Positions 1 to 7,489 of a stretch of 39,426 bases of DNA are shown piece by piece. The stretch is from positions 1 through 39,426 of the forward strand of contig SHZY01000046.1 of NCBI GenBank assembly GCA_009692065.1, read 5' to 3'. Below the pieces are notes generated by a model. It was given only the letters and a program-made list of their open reading frames with translations, was not told where the DNA came from and did not search any database. The stretch comes from Gemmataceae bacterium. GTDB taxonomy: Bacteria > Planctomycetota > Planctomycetia > Gemmatales > Gemmataceae. Positions within the stretch are counted from its first letter, which is position 1. The number at the start of each line of letters is the position of its first letter. The position numbers and the translations under genes were made by a program.

Positions 1-244
1 GGACCTCCGACAACGCGGTCAAGACGCAGGTTTGGATTGCGATCAGCGTCTACGTGTTGGTCGCCATCATCAAGAAGGAACACAAGCTCGATCGGAGCAT
101 GAACGAAATTCTGCAAATATTGAGCCTCAACCTTTTCGAGAAAAACCCGTTTTTTTCGGCATTATCGGGTAGAATCGACCCGGATCCGGAAGGGCCTCGA
201 CATAACCAGTTGTCGCTATTCGACTTTTAACGGGACAGTTGTGA
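1..244 (+). mobile_element. Right end of an IS4-family insertion sequence (boundary inferred)
   Basis: The transposase fragment reaches TAA at 230 and is followed by CGGGACAGTTGTGA (231-244). In IS4 elements of this type the terminal inverted repeat lies directly behind the transposase stop and has a similar GGACA-containing sequence, so I place the right end at about 242-246. The left end and any target duplication are outside the window, which leaves the boundary unconfirmed. Confidence 0.5.
3..230 (+). CDS. IS4-family transposase, C-terminal fragment (cut by window edge)
   Basis: An open frame runs in from the left edge and ends at TAA 228-230, giving 75 residues. It begins with TSDNAVKTQVWIAISVYVLV, followed by a Leu-rich stretch and the ending NQLSLFDF. 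This matches the region just after the catalytic YREK signature in IS4-family (ISPepr1-like) DDE transposases, where the TSENAVKTQ block is characteristic. The catalytic residues would lie outside the window, so I cannot tell whether the element is intact. The gene ends a few bases before the presumed right end of the insertion sequence and overlaps, antisense, the antitoxin-like ORF at 127-336. The family call is firm; the exact subgroup is from memory. Confidence 0.85.
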   Translation, partial: TSDNAVKTQVWIAISVYVLVAIIKKEHKLDRSMNEILQILSLNLFEKNPFFSALSGRIDPDPEGPRHNQLSLFDF

Positions 245-336
245 AACGCGATATAGTCTGCAACCGAAGCCAGCCGGTCGTCTTGAAGATTGTCGATTGC
301 CTTTTTGAGCTCTCGTCTAATGATTGCGTTTGACAT
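127..336 (-). pseudogene. Antitoxin-like small protein, apparently truncated by the IS insertion
   Basis: The ATG at 336 is preceded by a clear Shine-Dalgarno (GGAGGAAGTG). The first ~31 residues (MSNAIIRRELKKAIDNLQDD, then RLASVADYIAF) resemble the N-terminal helix of small antitoxin or addiction-module proteins, in which a 'D-x-L-x-x-V-x-D-Y-I-x-F' pattern is common. From about residue 32 the frame is antisense to the transposase end (residues such as GYVEALPDPGRFYP), has no family character and stops at 127. The simplest reading is that the IS inserted about 93 nt into the gene and the rest of the ORF is readthrough into the element. No toxin partner is visible. Family assignment is moderate; truncation is an inference from where the resemblance ends. 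Confidence 0.5.
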
Positions 337-415
337 GATTCACTTCCTCCGGGAGGCCGAGCCGGGCGATTCTGGAATAAAACCATAAGTCGACGAAACG
401 AGCAACGTCTGGACG

Positions 416-1762
416 TCAAAGCGTCTTCAGATACTCAATCACCGCCCTGCGCTGCTCCTCGTTCAAATCGTCGCCAAACGTATGCCCCATGTTGCCCCGG
501 CCGGGCTGGGTCGTGTCGTAAATCTTGCGGCGATCAAATGCGATTCCATTCTTCGGCGTTTCATCCAGAATCCGCACCTGCCAACCGACTTTCTTCTTGT
601 CGAAATCGGCCTCACTGGTTTGAAACGACCGCGTGTAGATTCGCGGCCGCGTCTTCGAATTGAGGACCTGATAAAGCGTCGGCACGCTGCCGTTGTGGAA
701 GTACGGCGCGGTCGCCCACACGCCATCCAGAGGCGGCGCCTGGTAGCCGGCGGTTTCCATCGACTTGTAGCCGTCCGGTTTTTCCTTGGCAAACCAGCTT
801 TCGTTGTAGAACTCGCCGAGCTTGGTCGGCAATCCATAGAAACGCGTCGGATCGGTGCCAATCTCCTTGAGCGGAATGACCTTGCTCGGGTAGGTCCAAT
901 CCTCGCCGTAGGTGCCGTGGCACTTCGCACAATTCTTGATGAACAGCTTGCGGCCGGTCTCCGCCAGTTTGGCGTCAACGGGGAACGGATACTTCGGAGC
1001 CTCCAGGCTGAGGATGTACGCCTGGATGTCCTTGAAGGCAGCTTCTTCCTTCGCAAAGGTCGCCAGCGAATTGTTCGGCGTCAGCATGAACTGCATGATC
1101 GATCGCACGGAGCGGGCGTTGGCGCCGCCAGTGTGATACATCGTCTTTTTCTTCTTGAGGAGCCACCAGGCGGGCACATCCTCGCAGAGGTCGTCGCGAA
1201 GCTCCCACTTGTGGCGATCGATGCGAATGCTCAAATCGGGATTGCGAAACGAATGCAGGAAGACCGCCATCGCCCCGGCCTCCGAGGTGCCGCGGACATT
1301 GCTGAACGTGTGCGGCAACTTGCGGCCGATGCCTGCGGCGCGGTTGAAGTCTTCGAAGAACCCCTGGATATCGAGCGAAGCGTTGCCGAGGCCGACGTAG
1401 CTCTTGCCGAGGATCGAGCCGCCGTGGCAGAGCATGCAATCGGTGGTGATGCCGTCGAGGACGAACAGCTTGCCGGGCCGCATTCCCATCGGATACTTGC
1501 CGTTATCAAACGGAGCCTGGTGTAGCCCGTAGTGCTCGCGGAACGCTTCGGCGTAGTTGCCCGGCGCGCGCTCGCGCTTGGGCTCCCAGTATTTCCAGAC
1601 GTTCTCATAGGCAGCAAACGGCCAGGGAGCTGGCACAAAGGCGCGCGTCTCCAGCGCTTTCTTGCCACGCGTGATCGCCTCGGCGTCACTGGCGCAAAGC
1701 AGTGCGGGGACGGCCGCCGCGAATATCAGGATTACAGCCGCAGGAATCCATCGAGGCATCAT
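416..1762 (-). CDS. Two-heme c-type cytochrome, CcP/MauG-like
   Basis: This is a 448-aa exported protein with a hydrophobic signal segment at residues 5-25 ending near ASDAEA. Two heme-attachment motifs are visible: C109-MLC-H113 and C278-AKC-H282. The second half has the stretch WATAPYFHNGSVPTLYQVL, which is typical of the second cytochrome domain of di-heme peroxidase/MauG-like proteins in planctomycetes. It should act in the periplasm as an electron carrier or peroxidase, but no substrate can be named. Two adjacent ATG codons (1762 and 1759) could each start it; both lie before the signal peptide. It is divergent from the GNAT-like gene, with 190 bp between the starts. No maturation genes or obvious redox partner adjoin it. 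Confidence 0.8.
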   Translation of the reverse strand: MMPRWIPAAVILIFAAAVPALLCASDAEAITRGKKALETRAFVPAPWPFAAYENVWKYWEPKRERAPGNYAEAFREHYGLHQAPFDNGKYPMGMRPGKLFVLDGITTDCMLCHGGSILGKSYVGLGNASLDIQGFFEDFNRAAGIGRKLPHTFSNVRGTSEAGAMAVFLHSFRNPDLSIRIDRHKWELRDDLCEDVPAWWLLKKKKTMYHTGGANARSVRSIMQFMLTPNNSLATFAKEEAAFKDIQAYILSLEAPKYPFPVDAKLAETGRKLFIKNCAKCHGTYGEDWTYPSKVIPLKEIGTDPTRFYGLPTKLGEFYNESWFAKEKPDGYKSMETAGYQAPPLDGVWATAPYFHNGSVPTLYQVLNSKTRPRIYTRSFQTSEADFDKKKVGWQVRILDETPKNGIAFDRRKIYDTTQPGRGNMGHTFGDDLNEEQRRAVIEYLKTL

Positions 1763-1952
1763 CGATTCTCCGAATCGGGCGCGAAGGCATCTGCGAACAT
1801 TGTATGCTGACGCGGCGTTCCCGCTCAGTCGGCGTTGGGATCTTGCGAATCGGTCGCAGCCTCGCTACGCTGTATACATCCTTCAAAGGGAGTCATCCCT
1901 CGAACCCCCTCTTGCCACGGATCGCCCTTGCGGTCACAGGGAGACCTTCAAC

Positions 1953-2897
1953 GTGAATATTCGATCGTTTCAGCCAGGCGATGAATTCCCGCAATTGAAA
2001 ATCTATAACATCGCAGCCGCGGGTCTTACCAAATTCAAGCCCGCCACCATCGTGGACCTGCAGCGCCGTACCCAGGCCAAGGACTTCGATCCCGGTACGC
2101 GCTGCTACGCGGAACTCGGCGGCGACGTCGTCGGTTACTGCACGTTTCAACAGAACGGCCGCGTCGGCTATCCGTGGTGCCTGCCCGGTTTCGAGTATGC
2201 TGCCGAACCGCTGTTCACGCACACGCTGAAAGCGATGAAACAACGCACCCTTCCCAGGGCCTTCTGTGCCTACCGCAACGATTGGCCAACGATTAACGCG
2301 TTTTTCCAGAAACACGACTTCGGTCTGGCCCGCGAGATGGTGAACTACGTGCTGAGCTTCGACAACATGCCGACGCCGTCGGCCAAGTTGGGTAGCACGA
2401 TCACTCCAGCGACGGTAGAGGACATTCCGGGGATTTATTCACTCGATCCGACGGTCTTTCGCGTGGCGAATGCCGACGCTCTCAAGGGCGCCCTCTGGGA
2501 CAACCCGTGGTTTTCGCCGAAGTCGCTGTTCGTCATGCGCGACCGCAAGGGCAACGCGCCGCAGGCGGCTGGCATCTTCATCACCGATGCCAAATATGCC
2601 GACCCGCGCGCGGTCGATTCGTCGATGCCGTGCTTTCGGTTTGGCGCCTTCGGGACGGAGGGGATGACCGCGAAACGCATCAAGGGCCTGTTCAGCTTCG
2701 TGACCCGCCCCGACCGGAACATCTTCACGGTCGGCATGGACATGCTGAGTTTTGCCGCCAATCGGCTCAGCGATGCGGACGACATCACCTGCTACGCGGC
2801 CCAGGTCGCCAGCGATGCGGTCGCGCTGCACTCGTTCTATAGCCGCGTGTTTGAACGGCAGGGGAGCTTTCCGGTGTATGAGCGGGATTTGACATGA
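1953..2897 (+). CDS. GNAT-like acetyltransferase family protein
   Basis: I start this gene at GTG 1953, because AGGGAGA at 1938-1944 is a good ribosome-binding site 8 nt upstream, and the predicted protein then begins MNIRSFQPGDEFPQLKIYN, a normal GNAT opening (R-x-F/Y-x-P-x-D). The upstream in-frame extension has no such signal. The product is 314 aa, cytoplasmic, with no signal peptide. The N-terminal half looks like a GNAT fold (GYCTFQQNGRVGYPWCLPG, followed by a paired-helix region FFQKHDFGLAREM). The C-terminal half (from ~150) may be a second, degenerate GNAT domain. Acceptor substrate is unknown. It converges on the 2972-4690 gene across a strong palindrome. Confidence 0.6.
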   Translation: MNIRSFQPGDEFPQLKIYNIAAAGLTKFKPATIVDLQRRTQAKDFDPGTRCYAELGGDVVGYCTFQQNGRVGYPWCLPGFEYAAEPLFTHTLKAMKQRTLPRAFCAYRNDWPTINAFFQKHDFGLAREMVNYVLSFDNMPTPSAKLGSTITPATVEDIPGIYSLDPTVFRVANADALKGALWDNPWFSPKSLFVMRDRKGNAPQAAGIFITDAKYADPRAVDSSMPCFRFGAFGTEGMTAKRIKGLFSFVTRPDRNIFTVGMDMLSFAANRLSDADDITCYAAQVASDAVALHSFYSRVFERQGSFPVYERDLT

Positions 2898-2902
2898 TGG
2901 GG

Positions 2903-2961
2903 CGTCCGAGCCTGAAGCGTTAGCGAAGTATCCAACTTCGCTTACGCGTCAGGCTCGGACG
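2903..2961. repeat. Palindrome S1 (TCCGAGCCTGA family) between convergent genes
   Basis: Two 26-nt arms (2903-2928 and 2936-2961) are inverted copies with two mismatches and a 7-nt loop. The arms begin CGTCCGAGCCTGAAGCG. It fills the gap between two convergent stop codons (2897 and 2972), where it could act as a two-way transcription terminator or mRNA end-protector. Related copies lie at 5618-5685 and 32119-32185. Confidence 0.85.
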
Positions 2962-2971
2962 AAGTATGACA

Positions 2972-4690
2972 TCAGAACGGCAACAGCAACGACCCGCGCA
3001 TCTCGCTGCGGATGCGTTTGCCATTGTCAGTGCTGATGGTCACGTTCGGGAACAGGTGCCGCGTTGCTTCCTGAGCGTGCGGGATGTGGTCCAGATCGAA
3101 CGGCCGGAAGCCGGGCAGGATGCCGAATTGACCGCCGAGACCGCCGAACGTGTTGGCCAGGTTCAGGACGAACGGCGCCGCCGCCAGCACGGTCCGCACC
3201 GTCGGCCGCGGGTCGGACACCTGGATCGACGTGAACTCGCTGGGGAATTGCGCGAGCGCCTTGGTCAGCGCCGCGTCCGCCTTCCACGCCGGCAACTCAC
3301 CTTCTTGCCGCAGGATGAAGCCCTTGATTGGCTGCGGGAAATTCGCGTAGACGAACCAGCCCTTGTAGAGGCCAAACGTCGCCAGATGGGAATTGGCCTG
3401 GCCGACGAGTTGCACCTGGATGATCTCGCCGCCGTGGTAAGGTTTCCGTTTCAGGACGAGTTCCCCGCCCGGATTATTGGGGATCGCCTTGATGAGCTTT
3501 TCGATGGAAGCAATGATCTTCTTGCCGTCTTTCGCCTGGATCGCCACCACAGGGCCGGTGCCGAGGATGCCGTCGGACGGCGAATTATAAGTGACGATGA
3601 GATCTCCGAAGCCGGCGAACAGATCCTTGCTGATATCGACGCCCGTGGCCCCCTCAAACGCCTTGATCACTTCCTTGATCTCGTGGGCCTTGTCCGGTGC
3701 AGACGCCCGGACGACGCCATCCACAACACCCGTCAGCACCTCGTACGATTTGTTGAGCGTGATACTGCTCGCGGAGAACCTGCTGAGATCGTCCGGCAAC
3801 ACTGGCAGGTCCTTCAGGCTGATCTTGCGCTGGCTCGCCAGGCTCAAGAGTCCCTTGCGCGGGCCGGGCATCTCGACATCGACCACCGAGCGCTTGGCCG
3901 GGCCATCGAAACCCGATGCGAATGTGATGTCCTTGATCCCCTTGATGCCCAGCTCGTCAATGATCTGGCCGGCCGCGGGATGGGCCTGGCCGGCAACGTT
4001 GAGGATGCCCCCAAGGTCGAAGTAGCCACGCATCACCGTCGGGAATTCTTTGAAGCCCGTGACCCTTTGATAGAGTGGGTGCTTGGCGACGCCGGTCGTC
4101 TTGCCATCGATGGCCTTGGCGTAGACCACCGGATCGGTGGTGCCGAGGAAGAGGATGGCGTCGGCCCCTTGAGCCCACCAGCCAATTTGCAGGAACTCGA
4201 TTTGCGTCGTATTGACGAAGCGATTGCCGACCTTGGTGTTCTTGACCTCGGCCTTGGTCTCCTCAGCAATTTTCTGGATGAGCGGAATGAGCGTGCCCGA
4301 TTCGCCGGCCCCCTTCGGGAACACCAGCACGGCTTGCACGCTCGGCGGATTCACTGAGCCCGCTTCAAAGCCGAGCACCAGGCCGTTGTCGTACATGTTG
4401 CCGACCAGCTTGGTGAAGTCCTTGAGCAGCGGCCCGATCTTCGGCTCGTTCTGTGCGGCGTTCTGGGCTTGCTCGTTAGCCCACTTCCACAGCTCATTGA
4501 GGAACTTGCCGGTCTCCCCCTGCATCATCTTGCCGACGGCCGTCTGGTCGTAGGTCGCCTGATGCATCTTCATGCCGTCGAAGCGGAAATACAACTGGCT
4601 CTTCGAAGGCAGATAGTTTTCCTGCGTCTGCGCCCACGCAACGCCCGGCAGCATCGCCAAGCACAACGCCAACACCATTCGCTTGAACAT
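2972..4690 (-). CDS. Secreted DUF3352-like protein of unknown function
   Basis: This is a 572-aa protein started at ATG 4690, because a signal peptide follows directly (hydrophobic stretch, then AWAQ cleavage-like site). The ORF remains open upstream but without signal features. Its body resembles the planctomycete DUF3352 group: repeated alpha/beta blocks of the type YFRFDGMKM, YFDLGGILN and FAGFGDLIVTYNSPSDG, followed by VVAIQAKDGKKIIASIEKL and a C-terminal LATFGLYKGWFVYANFPQP. No catalytic motif, CxxCH or membrane anchor is visible beyond the signal. It is probably periplasmic. It follows the 4789-5319 gene on the same strand after 98 bp. Function unknown; the DUF family is recognised by style, not by search. 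Confidence 0.6.
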   Translation of the reverse strand: MFKRMVLALCLAMLPGVAWAQTQENYLPSKSQLYFRFDGMKMHQATYDQTAVGKMMQGETGKFLNELWKWANEQAQNAAQNEPKIGPLLKDFTKLVGNMYDNGLVLGFEAGSVNPPSVQAVLVFPKGAGESGTLIPLIQKIAEETKAEVKNTKVGNRFVNTTQIEFLQIGWWAQGADAILFLGTTDPVVYAKAIDGKTTGVAKHPLYQRVTGFKEFPTVMRGYFDLGGILNVAGQAHPAAGQIIDELGIKGIKDITFASGFDGPAKRSVVDVEMPGPRKGLLSLASQRKISLKDLPVLPDDLSRFSASSITLNKSYEVLTGVVDGVVRASAPDKAHEIKEVIKAFEGATGVDISKDLFAGFGDLIVTYNSPSDGILGTGPVVAIQAKDGKKIIASIEKLIKAIPNNPGGELVLKRKPYHGGEIIQVQLVGQANSHLATFGLYKGWFVYANFPQPIKGFILRQEGELPAWKADAALTKALAQFPSEFTSIQVSDPRPTVRTVLAAAPFVLNLANTFGGLGGQFGILPGFRPFDLDHIPHAQEATRHLFPNVTISTDNGKRIRSEMRGSLLLPF

Positions 4691-4788
4691 GGGAGGCCCT
4701 CTCGATGGATGTGAATCGGTGAGGGCAGTATGACGAACGGAAGAGGGATTGGCAAGGGGCGAGACTGTTTTCGACGCTTGCGGCAAGA

Positions 4789-5319
4789 TCACGCCGCCGC
4801 GCCACGAATGGTCACGCCCAGCTTGCGGGCCTCTCCCATAGCCTCGCGGATGCGGCCGAACGGCTCGCTGAAATCGAAAGTCCCGAGCTTGTCGAGGATC
4901 TCACACATGGTCGCGGCGTCATCGGGAAACTGCCAGTGGCAGTAAACGCGAGGCTGCACCTCGATGCCGGGGGCCGGCTGATCGGGATCGACCATGCAAT
5001 GCCAAAGGCCGACCGGGAACTCGACGCGCAGGCGCAGGTCCAGCGTCATGGGACTGTCCACGAGCACCCAGTGCACCGGCGTCGCCGTCTTGTCGATCAA
5101 CGTCTTGCCGATGACTTCGCCGCACAGGTAGCCGGCCAAGGTGTCGCCATAGAGGATCTGCTGCACCTTGTTGGGCGACACAGCCGTGGACAGGCGGAAC
5201 TCCAGCGGGCGTCCCCACGGGTTGGTGACGAGATAGCCCCCGACATAGCCGTTCTGCTCCGGGAAGACCGACAGGAATCCCAGGTTGCTGCAGGGTGCTG
5301 GCGTGGGTGCGGCCACCAT
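4789..5319 (-). CDS. Conserved planctomycete protein of unknown function
   Basis: I start this 176-aa protein at ATG 5319, which has an AGGA just upstream (spacing ~4) and begins MVAAPTPAPCSNLGFLSVF. The longer frame to 5442 has no ribosome-binding site. It has no signal peptide. Visible landmarks are GFLSVFPEQNGYVGGYLVTN, WGRPLEFRLST, VQQILYGDTLAGYLCGEVIG and IDKTATPVHWVLVD, a pattern I associate with small hypothetical proteins in Gemmata-like genomes; I know of no function for them. The C-terminal part (FPDDAATMCEILDKL) is predicted helical. It may be co-transcribed with the secreted protein at 2972-4690. Confidence 0.6.
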   Translation of the reverse strand: MVAAPTPAPCSNLGFLSVFPEQNGYVGGYLVTNPWGRPLEFRLSTAVSPNKVQQILYGDTLAGYLCGEVIGKTLIDKTATPVHWVLVDSPMTLDLRLRVEFPVGLWHCMVDPDQPAPGIEVQPRVYCHWQFPDDAATMCEILDKLGTFDFSEPFGRIREAMGEARKLGVTIRGAAA

Positions 5320-5714
5320 GAGGTCCTTTCCTCGGCCAAAGTAGGTTAACGGGCGCGCGCGAATCGTGCATGCGCATCGACAAACTAAGATTCGTCCAGC
5401 CAACTGGGCGTCTTGATGCCCATCCGGCTGTTTGTGCCCCACGGTCGGTAAACCAGCCTAGCGGCAATCGTCAGCACTGTATTCGTCTGAACAATCCCGA
5501 TGGCTTGCCTTGCTTGCCGAGCTTCAAGGCGGATAACCTCTCTTGGATAACCGGCAAAGCCTGTGTAAATTAACCGTATGATGATTCGATCGGTGAATTT
5601 GAATTGGCCGGCGTATGTTGTCCGAGCCTGAGCGCCAAGCGAAGGGCACCAAGGCGTCCGTCGCTTGGCGCTCAGGCTCGGACAAGTCAAACCCAATAAA
5701 TCGAGACCACCATA
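5320..5714. other. Intergenic region between divergent genes; one palindrome, no gene seen
   Basis: No convincing coding sequence lies here: the short ORFs on both strands lack ribosome-binding sites and family character. A weak sigma70-like pair on the + strand is TTGGAT (5543-5548), 17 nt, then TAAATT (5566-5571), which could serve the sulfite reductase gene. If so, its ~140-nt leader would contain palindrome S2. This promoter is only a candidate. Confidence 0.4.
5618..5685. repeat. Palindrome S2 (TCCGAGCCTGA family), perfect 25-bp arms
   Basis: Arms 5618-5642 and 5661-5685 are perfect inverted copies around an 18-nt loop. The arms start TTGTCCGAGCCTGAGCG. Unlike S1 and S3 it sits upstream of a gene (30 nt before the sulfite reductase ATG at 5715), so in RNA it would form a large hairpin in the leader. 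The sequence CAAGC/GCTTG inside the arms differs from S1, with compensating changes in both arms. Confidence 0.9.
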
Positions 5715-7424
5715 ATGTCGATTGAGCAAACCACCACGGCCCCACCCAAACGATCAGCCGTGGAGCTAATCAAAGAAAACAGCAGGCAGCTCCGCGGCGG
5801 CATTGCCGAGGAACTGGCCAGGGACTCCGAGAAATTCAACGATCAGGATAAGCAACTGATCAAATTCCACGGCAGCTACCAGCAAGACAACCGCGACGCC
5901 CGCAAGGGCCGCCATCGCCAGGGGAGCGGCAAGGCGTTTCAATTCATGGTCCGCTGCAAGATCCCCGGCGGCAAGGTCACCGCGAGCCAGTACCTCGCCA
6001 TCGACCGTATCGCCGAACAGTACGCCAACGGCACCTTGCGCATCACCTCCCGGCAAGGCTTCCAACTCCACGGCGTCCTGAAGTCGAAGCTCAAGCAGAC
6101 GATCCACGCCATCAACCAATCCCTGCTCACCACGCTCGGCGCGTGCGGCGACGTCTCCCGCAACGTGATGGCCCCCCCCGCCCCGTTCGCCACCCCGGTC
6201 TATCAGGAGTTGCAGCGCCAGGCCGATTTCCTCGCCCAGCACTTCGCGCCTCGCTCGAAGGCGTATCACGAAATCTGGCTGAACGGCGTTCCCGTCGCTC
6301 ACGCTTCCGCCTCGTTGGATATCGTCGACGAACCCATCTACGGCAAACTCTACCTCCCGCGCAAATTCAAGGTCGCCTTCGCGCTCCCCACCGACAACTC
6401 CGTCGACCTCTACGCCCAAGACCTCGGCTTTCTCGCCCACGTCGAAAACGGCGACATAATCGGCTACGACCTCCACGCCGGCGGCGGCATGGGTATGACC
6501 CACGGCAACGAGAACACCTTCCCTTTCATCGCCAAACCGATTTGCTACGTCACGCCGGATCAACTCGTCGCTGGCGCCGAGGGGGTTATCAAACTCTTCC
6601 GCGATCACGGCAACCGGGCCGACCGCAAACGTGCTCGCCTCAAGTACGTCCTCGCCGAGTGGGGCGTCGACAAATTCCGCGCGGTACTGCAAACCTATGC
6701 GCCCTTCCCACTGACGCTGCCGAAGAATCTCCCGGTCACTGGCTTCCCGCTCCATCTCGGCTGGCACGAGCAAGGGGACGGCAAATACTTTTACGGCATC
6801 TCCATCGAGAACGGCCGCATCAAGGACGAGGGGGACTTGCGCCTGCGCACCGCGCTGCGTACGCTGATCGAAAAATATCAGCCGAGCATTCGTTTGACCC
6901 CGATGCAGGATATACTCCTGTGCGATTTGCCGAAATTCGCGAAGCCGCTCATTCATCGCCTGATGACAGTATACGGCATCACGAAGCCGGATCGGCTGTC
7001 GCTGGTACAAACTCACAGCCTGGCCTGCCCCGCGATTCCGACCTGCGGCCTGGCCCTCTCCGAAGCGGAGCGCGCCCTGCCCAGCATCATCGACCAGCTC
7101 GAAGTCGAGTTGCAGCAACTCGGCCTCGACAAGGAAAAGATCAGCGTCCGCATGACCGGCTGCCCCAACGGCTGCGTGCGCCCCTACCAGAGTGACATCG
7201 GCATCGTTGGCCGGTCAGGCGACAAATACACGCTGTTCGTCGGCGGCAATCTGATCGGCTCGCGGTTGAACTTCGTGTTGAAGGACTTGGTGCGGATGGA
7301 CCAGATCGTGGCAACGCTGTTGCCGGTGCTGGCGAATTACAAGGCAATTCGTGTTGGCGATGAGGGTTTTGGAGATTATTGCCATCGGCTCGGTGAATCG
7401 GCATGCCGTGCGATGGTAGGATAA
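5715..7424 (+). CDS. cysI: Assimilatory sulfite reductase, siroheme/4Fe-4S subunit
   Basis: The 569-aa product matches the usual length of the CysI hemoprotein (~570 aa) and lacks a signal peptide, as expected for a cytoplasmic enzyme that reduces sulfite to sulfide with six electrons. The cluster/siroheme cysteines are visible as C438-PAIPT-C444 and C483-PNG-C487 (in TGCPNGCVRPY). Earlier hallmark blocks are FMVRCKIPGGKVTASQYLAI and LRITSRQGFQLHGVLK, the first nitrite/sulfite reductase ferredoxin-like half-domain. No flavoprotein (CysJ) or ferredoxin gene is adjacent, so its electron donor is unknown. A related siroheme nitrite reductase is the main alternative, but the length and N-terminal SAVELIKENSRQLRG fit CysI-type sulfite reductase better. 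The ATG has no strong Shine-Dalgarno. Confidence 0.85.
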   Translation: MSIEQTTTAPPKRSAVELIKENSRQLRGGIAEELARDSEKFNDQDKQLIKFHGSYQQDNRDARKGRHRQGSGKAFQFMVRCKIPGGKVTASQYLAIDRIAEQYANGTLRITSRQGFQLHGVLKSKLKQTIHAINQSLLTTLGACGDVSRNVMAPPAPFATPVYQELQRQADFLAQHFAPRSKAYHEIWLNGVPVAHASASLDIVDEPIYGKLYLPRKFKVAFALPTDNSVDLYAQDLGFLAHVENGDIIGYDLHAGGGMGMTHGNENTFPFIAKPICYVTPDQLVAGAEGVIKLFRDHGNRADRKRARLKYVLAEWGVDKFRAVLQTYAPFPLTLPKNLPVTGFPLHLGWHEQGDGKYFYGISIENGRIKDEGDLRLRTALRTLIEKYQPSIRLTPMQDILLCDLPKFAKPLIHRLMTVYGITKPDRLSLVQTHSLACPAIPTCGLALSEAERALPSIIDQLEVELQQLGLDKEKISVRMTGCPNGCVRPYQSDIGIVGRSGDKYTLFVGGNLIGSRLNFVLKDLVRMDQIVATLLPVLANYKAIRVGDEGFGDYCHRLGESACRAMVG

Positions 7425-7435
7425 CGTCCGGTTTA

Positions 7436-7473
7436 CGTTTAGCGTTCGCATGGCGCCATGCGGGCGCTAAACG
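7436..7473. repeat. Palindrome T1 (CGTTTAGCGCCC family)
   Basis: The left arm begins at 7436 with CGTTTAGCGTTCGCATGGC and the right arm ends at 7473 with the inverse, giving 19-nt arms with two mismatches and essentially no loop. It lies between the sulfite reductase stop (7424) and the GTG start of the next gene (7490); the ribosome-binding site GGGGAGG starts right at its edge. Other copies: 10515-10562, 11547-11594, 22325-22368, 30587-30649. Confidence 0.9.
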
Positions 7474-7489
7474 GGGAGGGGGAATCGTC

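Noticed and set aside
482-1525. Long + strand ORF (347 aa) opposite the two-heme cytochrome gene
   Set aside because: It is antisense to a well-supported gene, has no family motifs or ribosome-binding site, and has the Arg/Ala-rich make-up of a GC-rich shadow frame.
2966-4357. + strand ORF of 463 aa opposite the secreted DUF3352-like gene
   Set aside because: Shadow of the minus-strand gene, whose signal peptide and domain pattern are convincing; the ORF itself shows no recognisable domain.
5385-5729. Small - strand ORF (114 aa) in the gap before the sulfite reductase gene
   Set aside because: It overlaps a perfect palindrome and the start of cysI, lacks a ribosome-binding site and resembles nothing I know.
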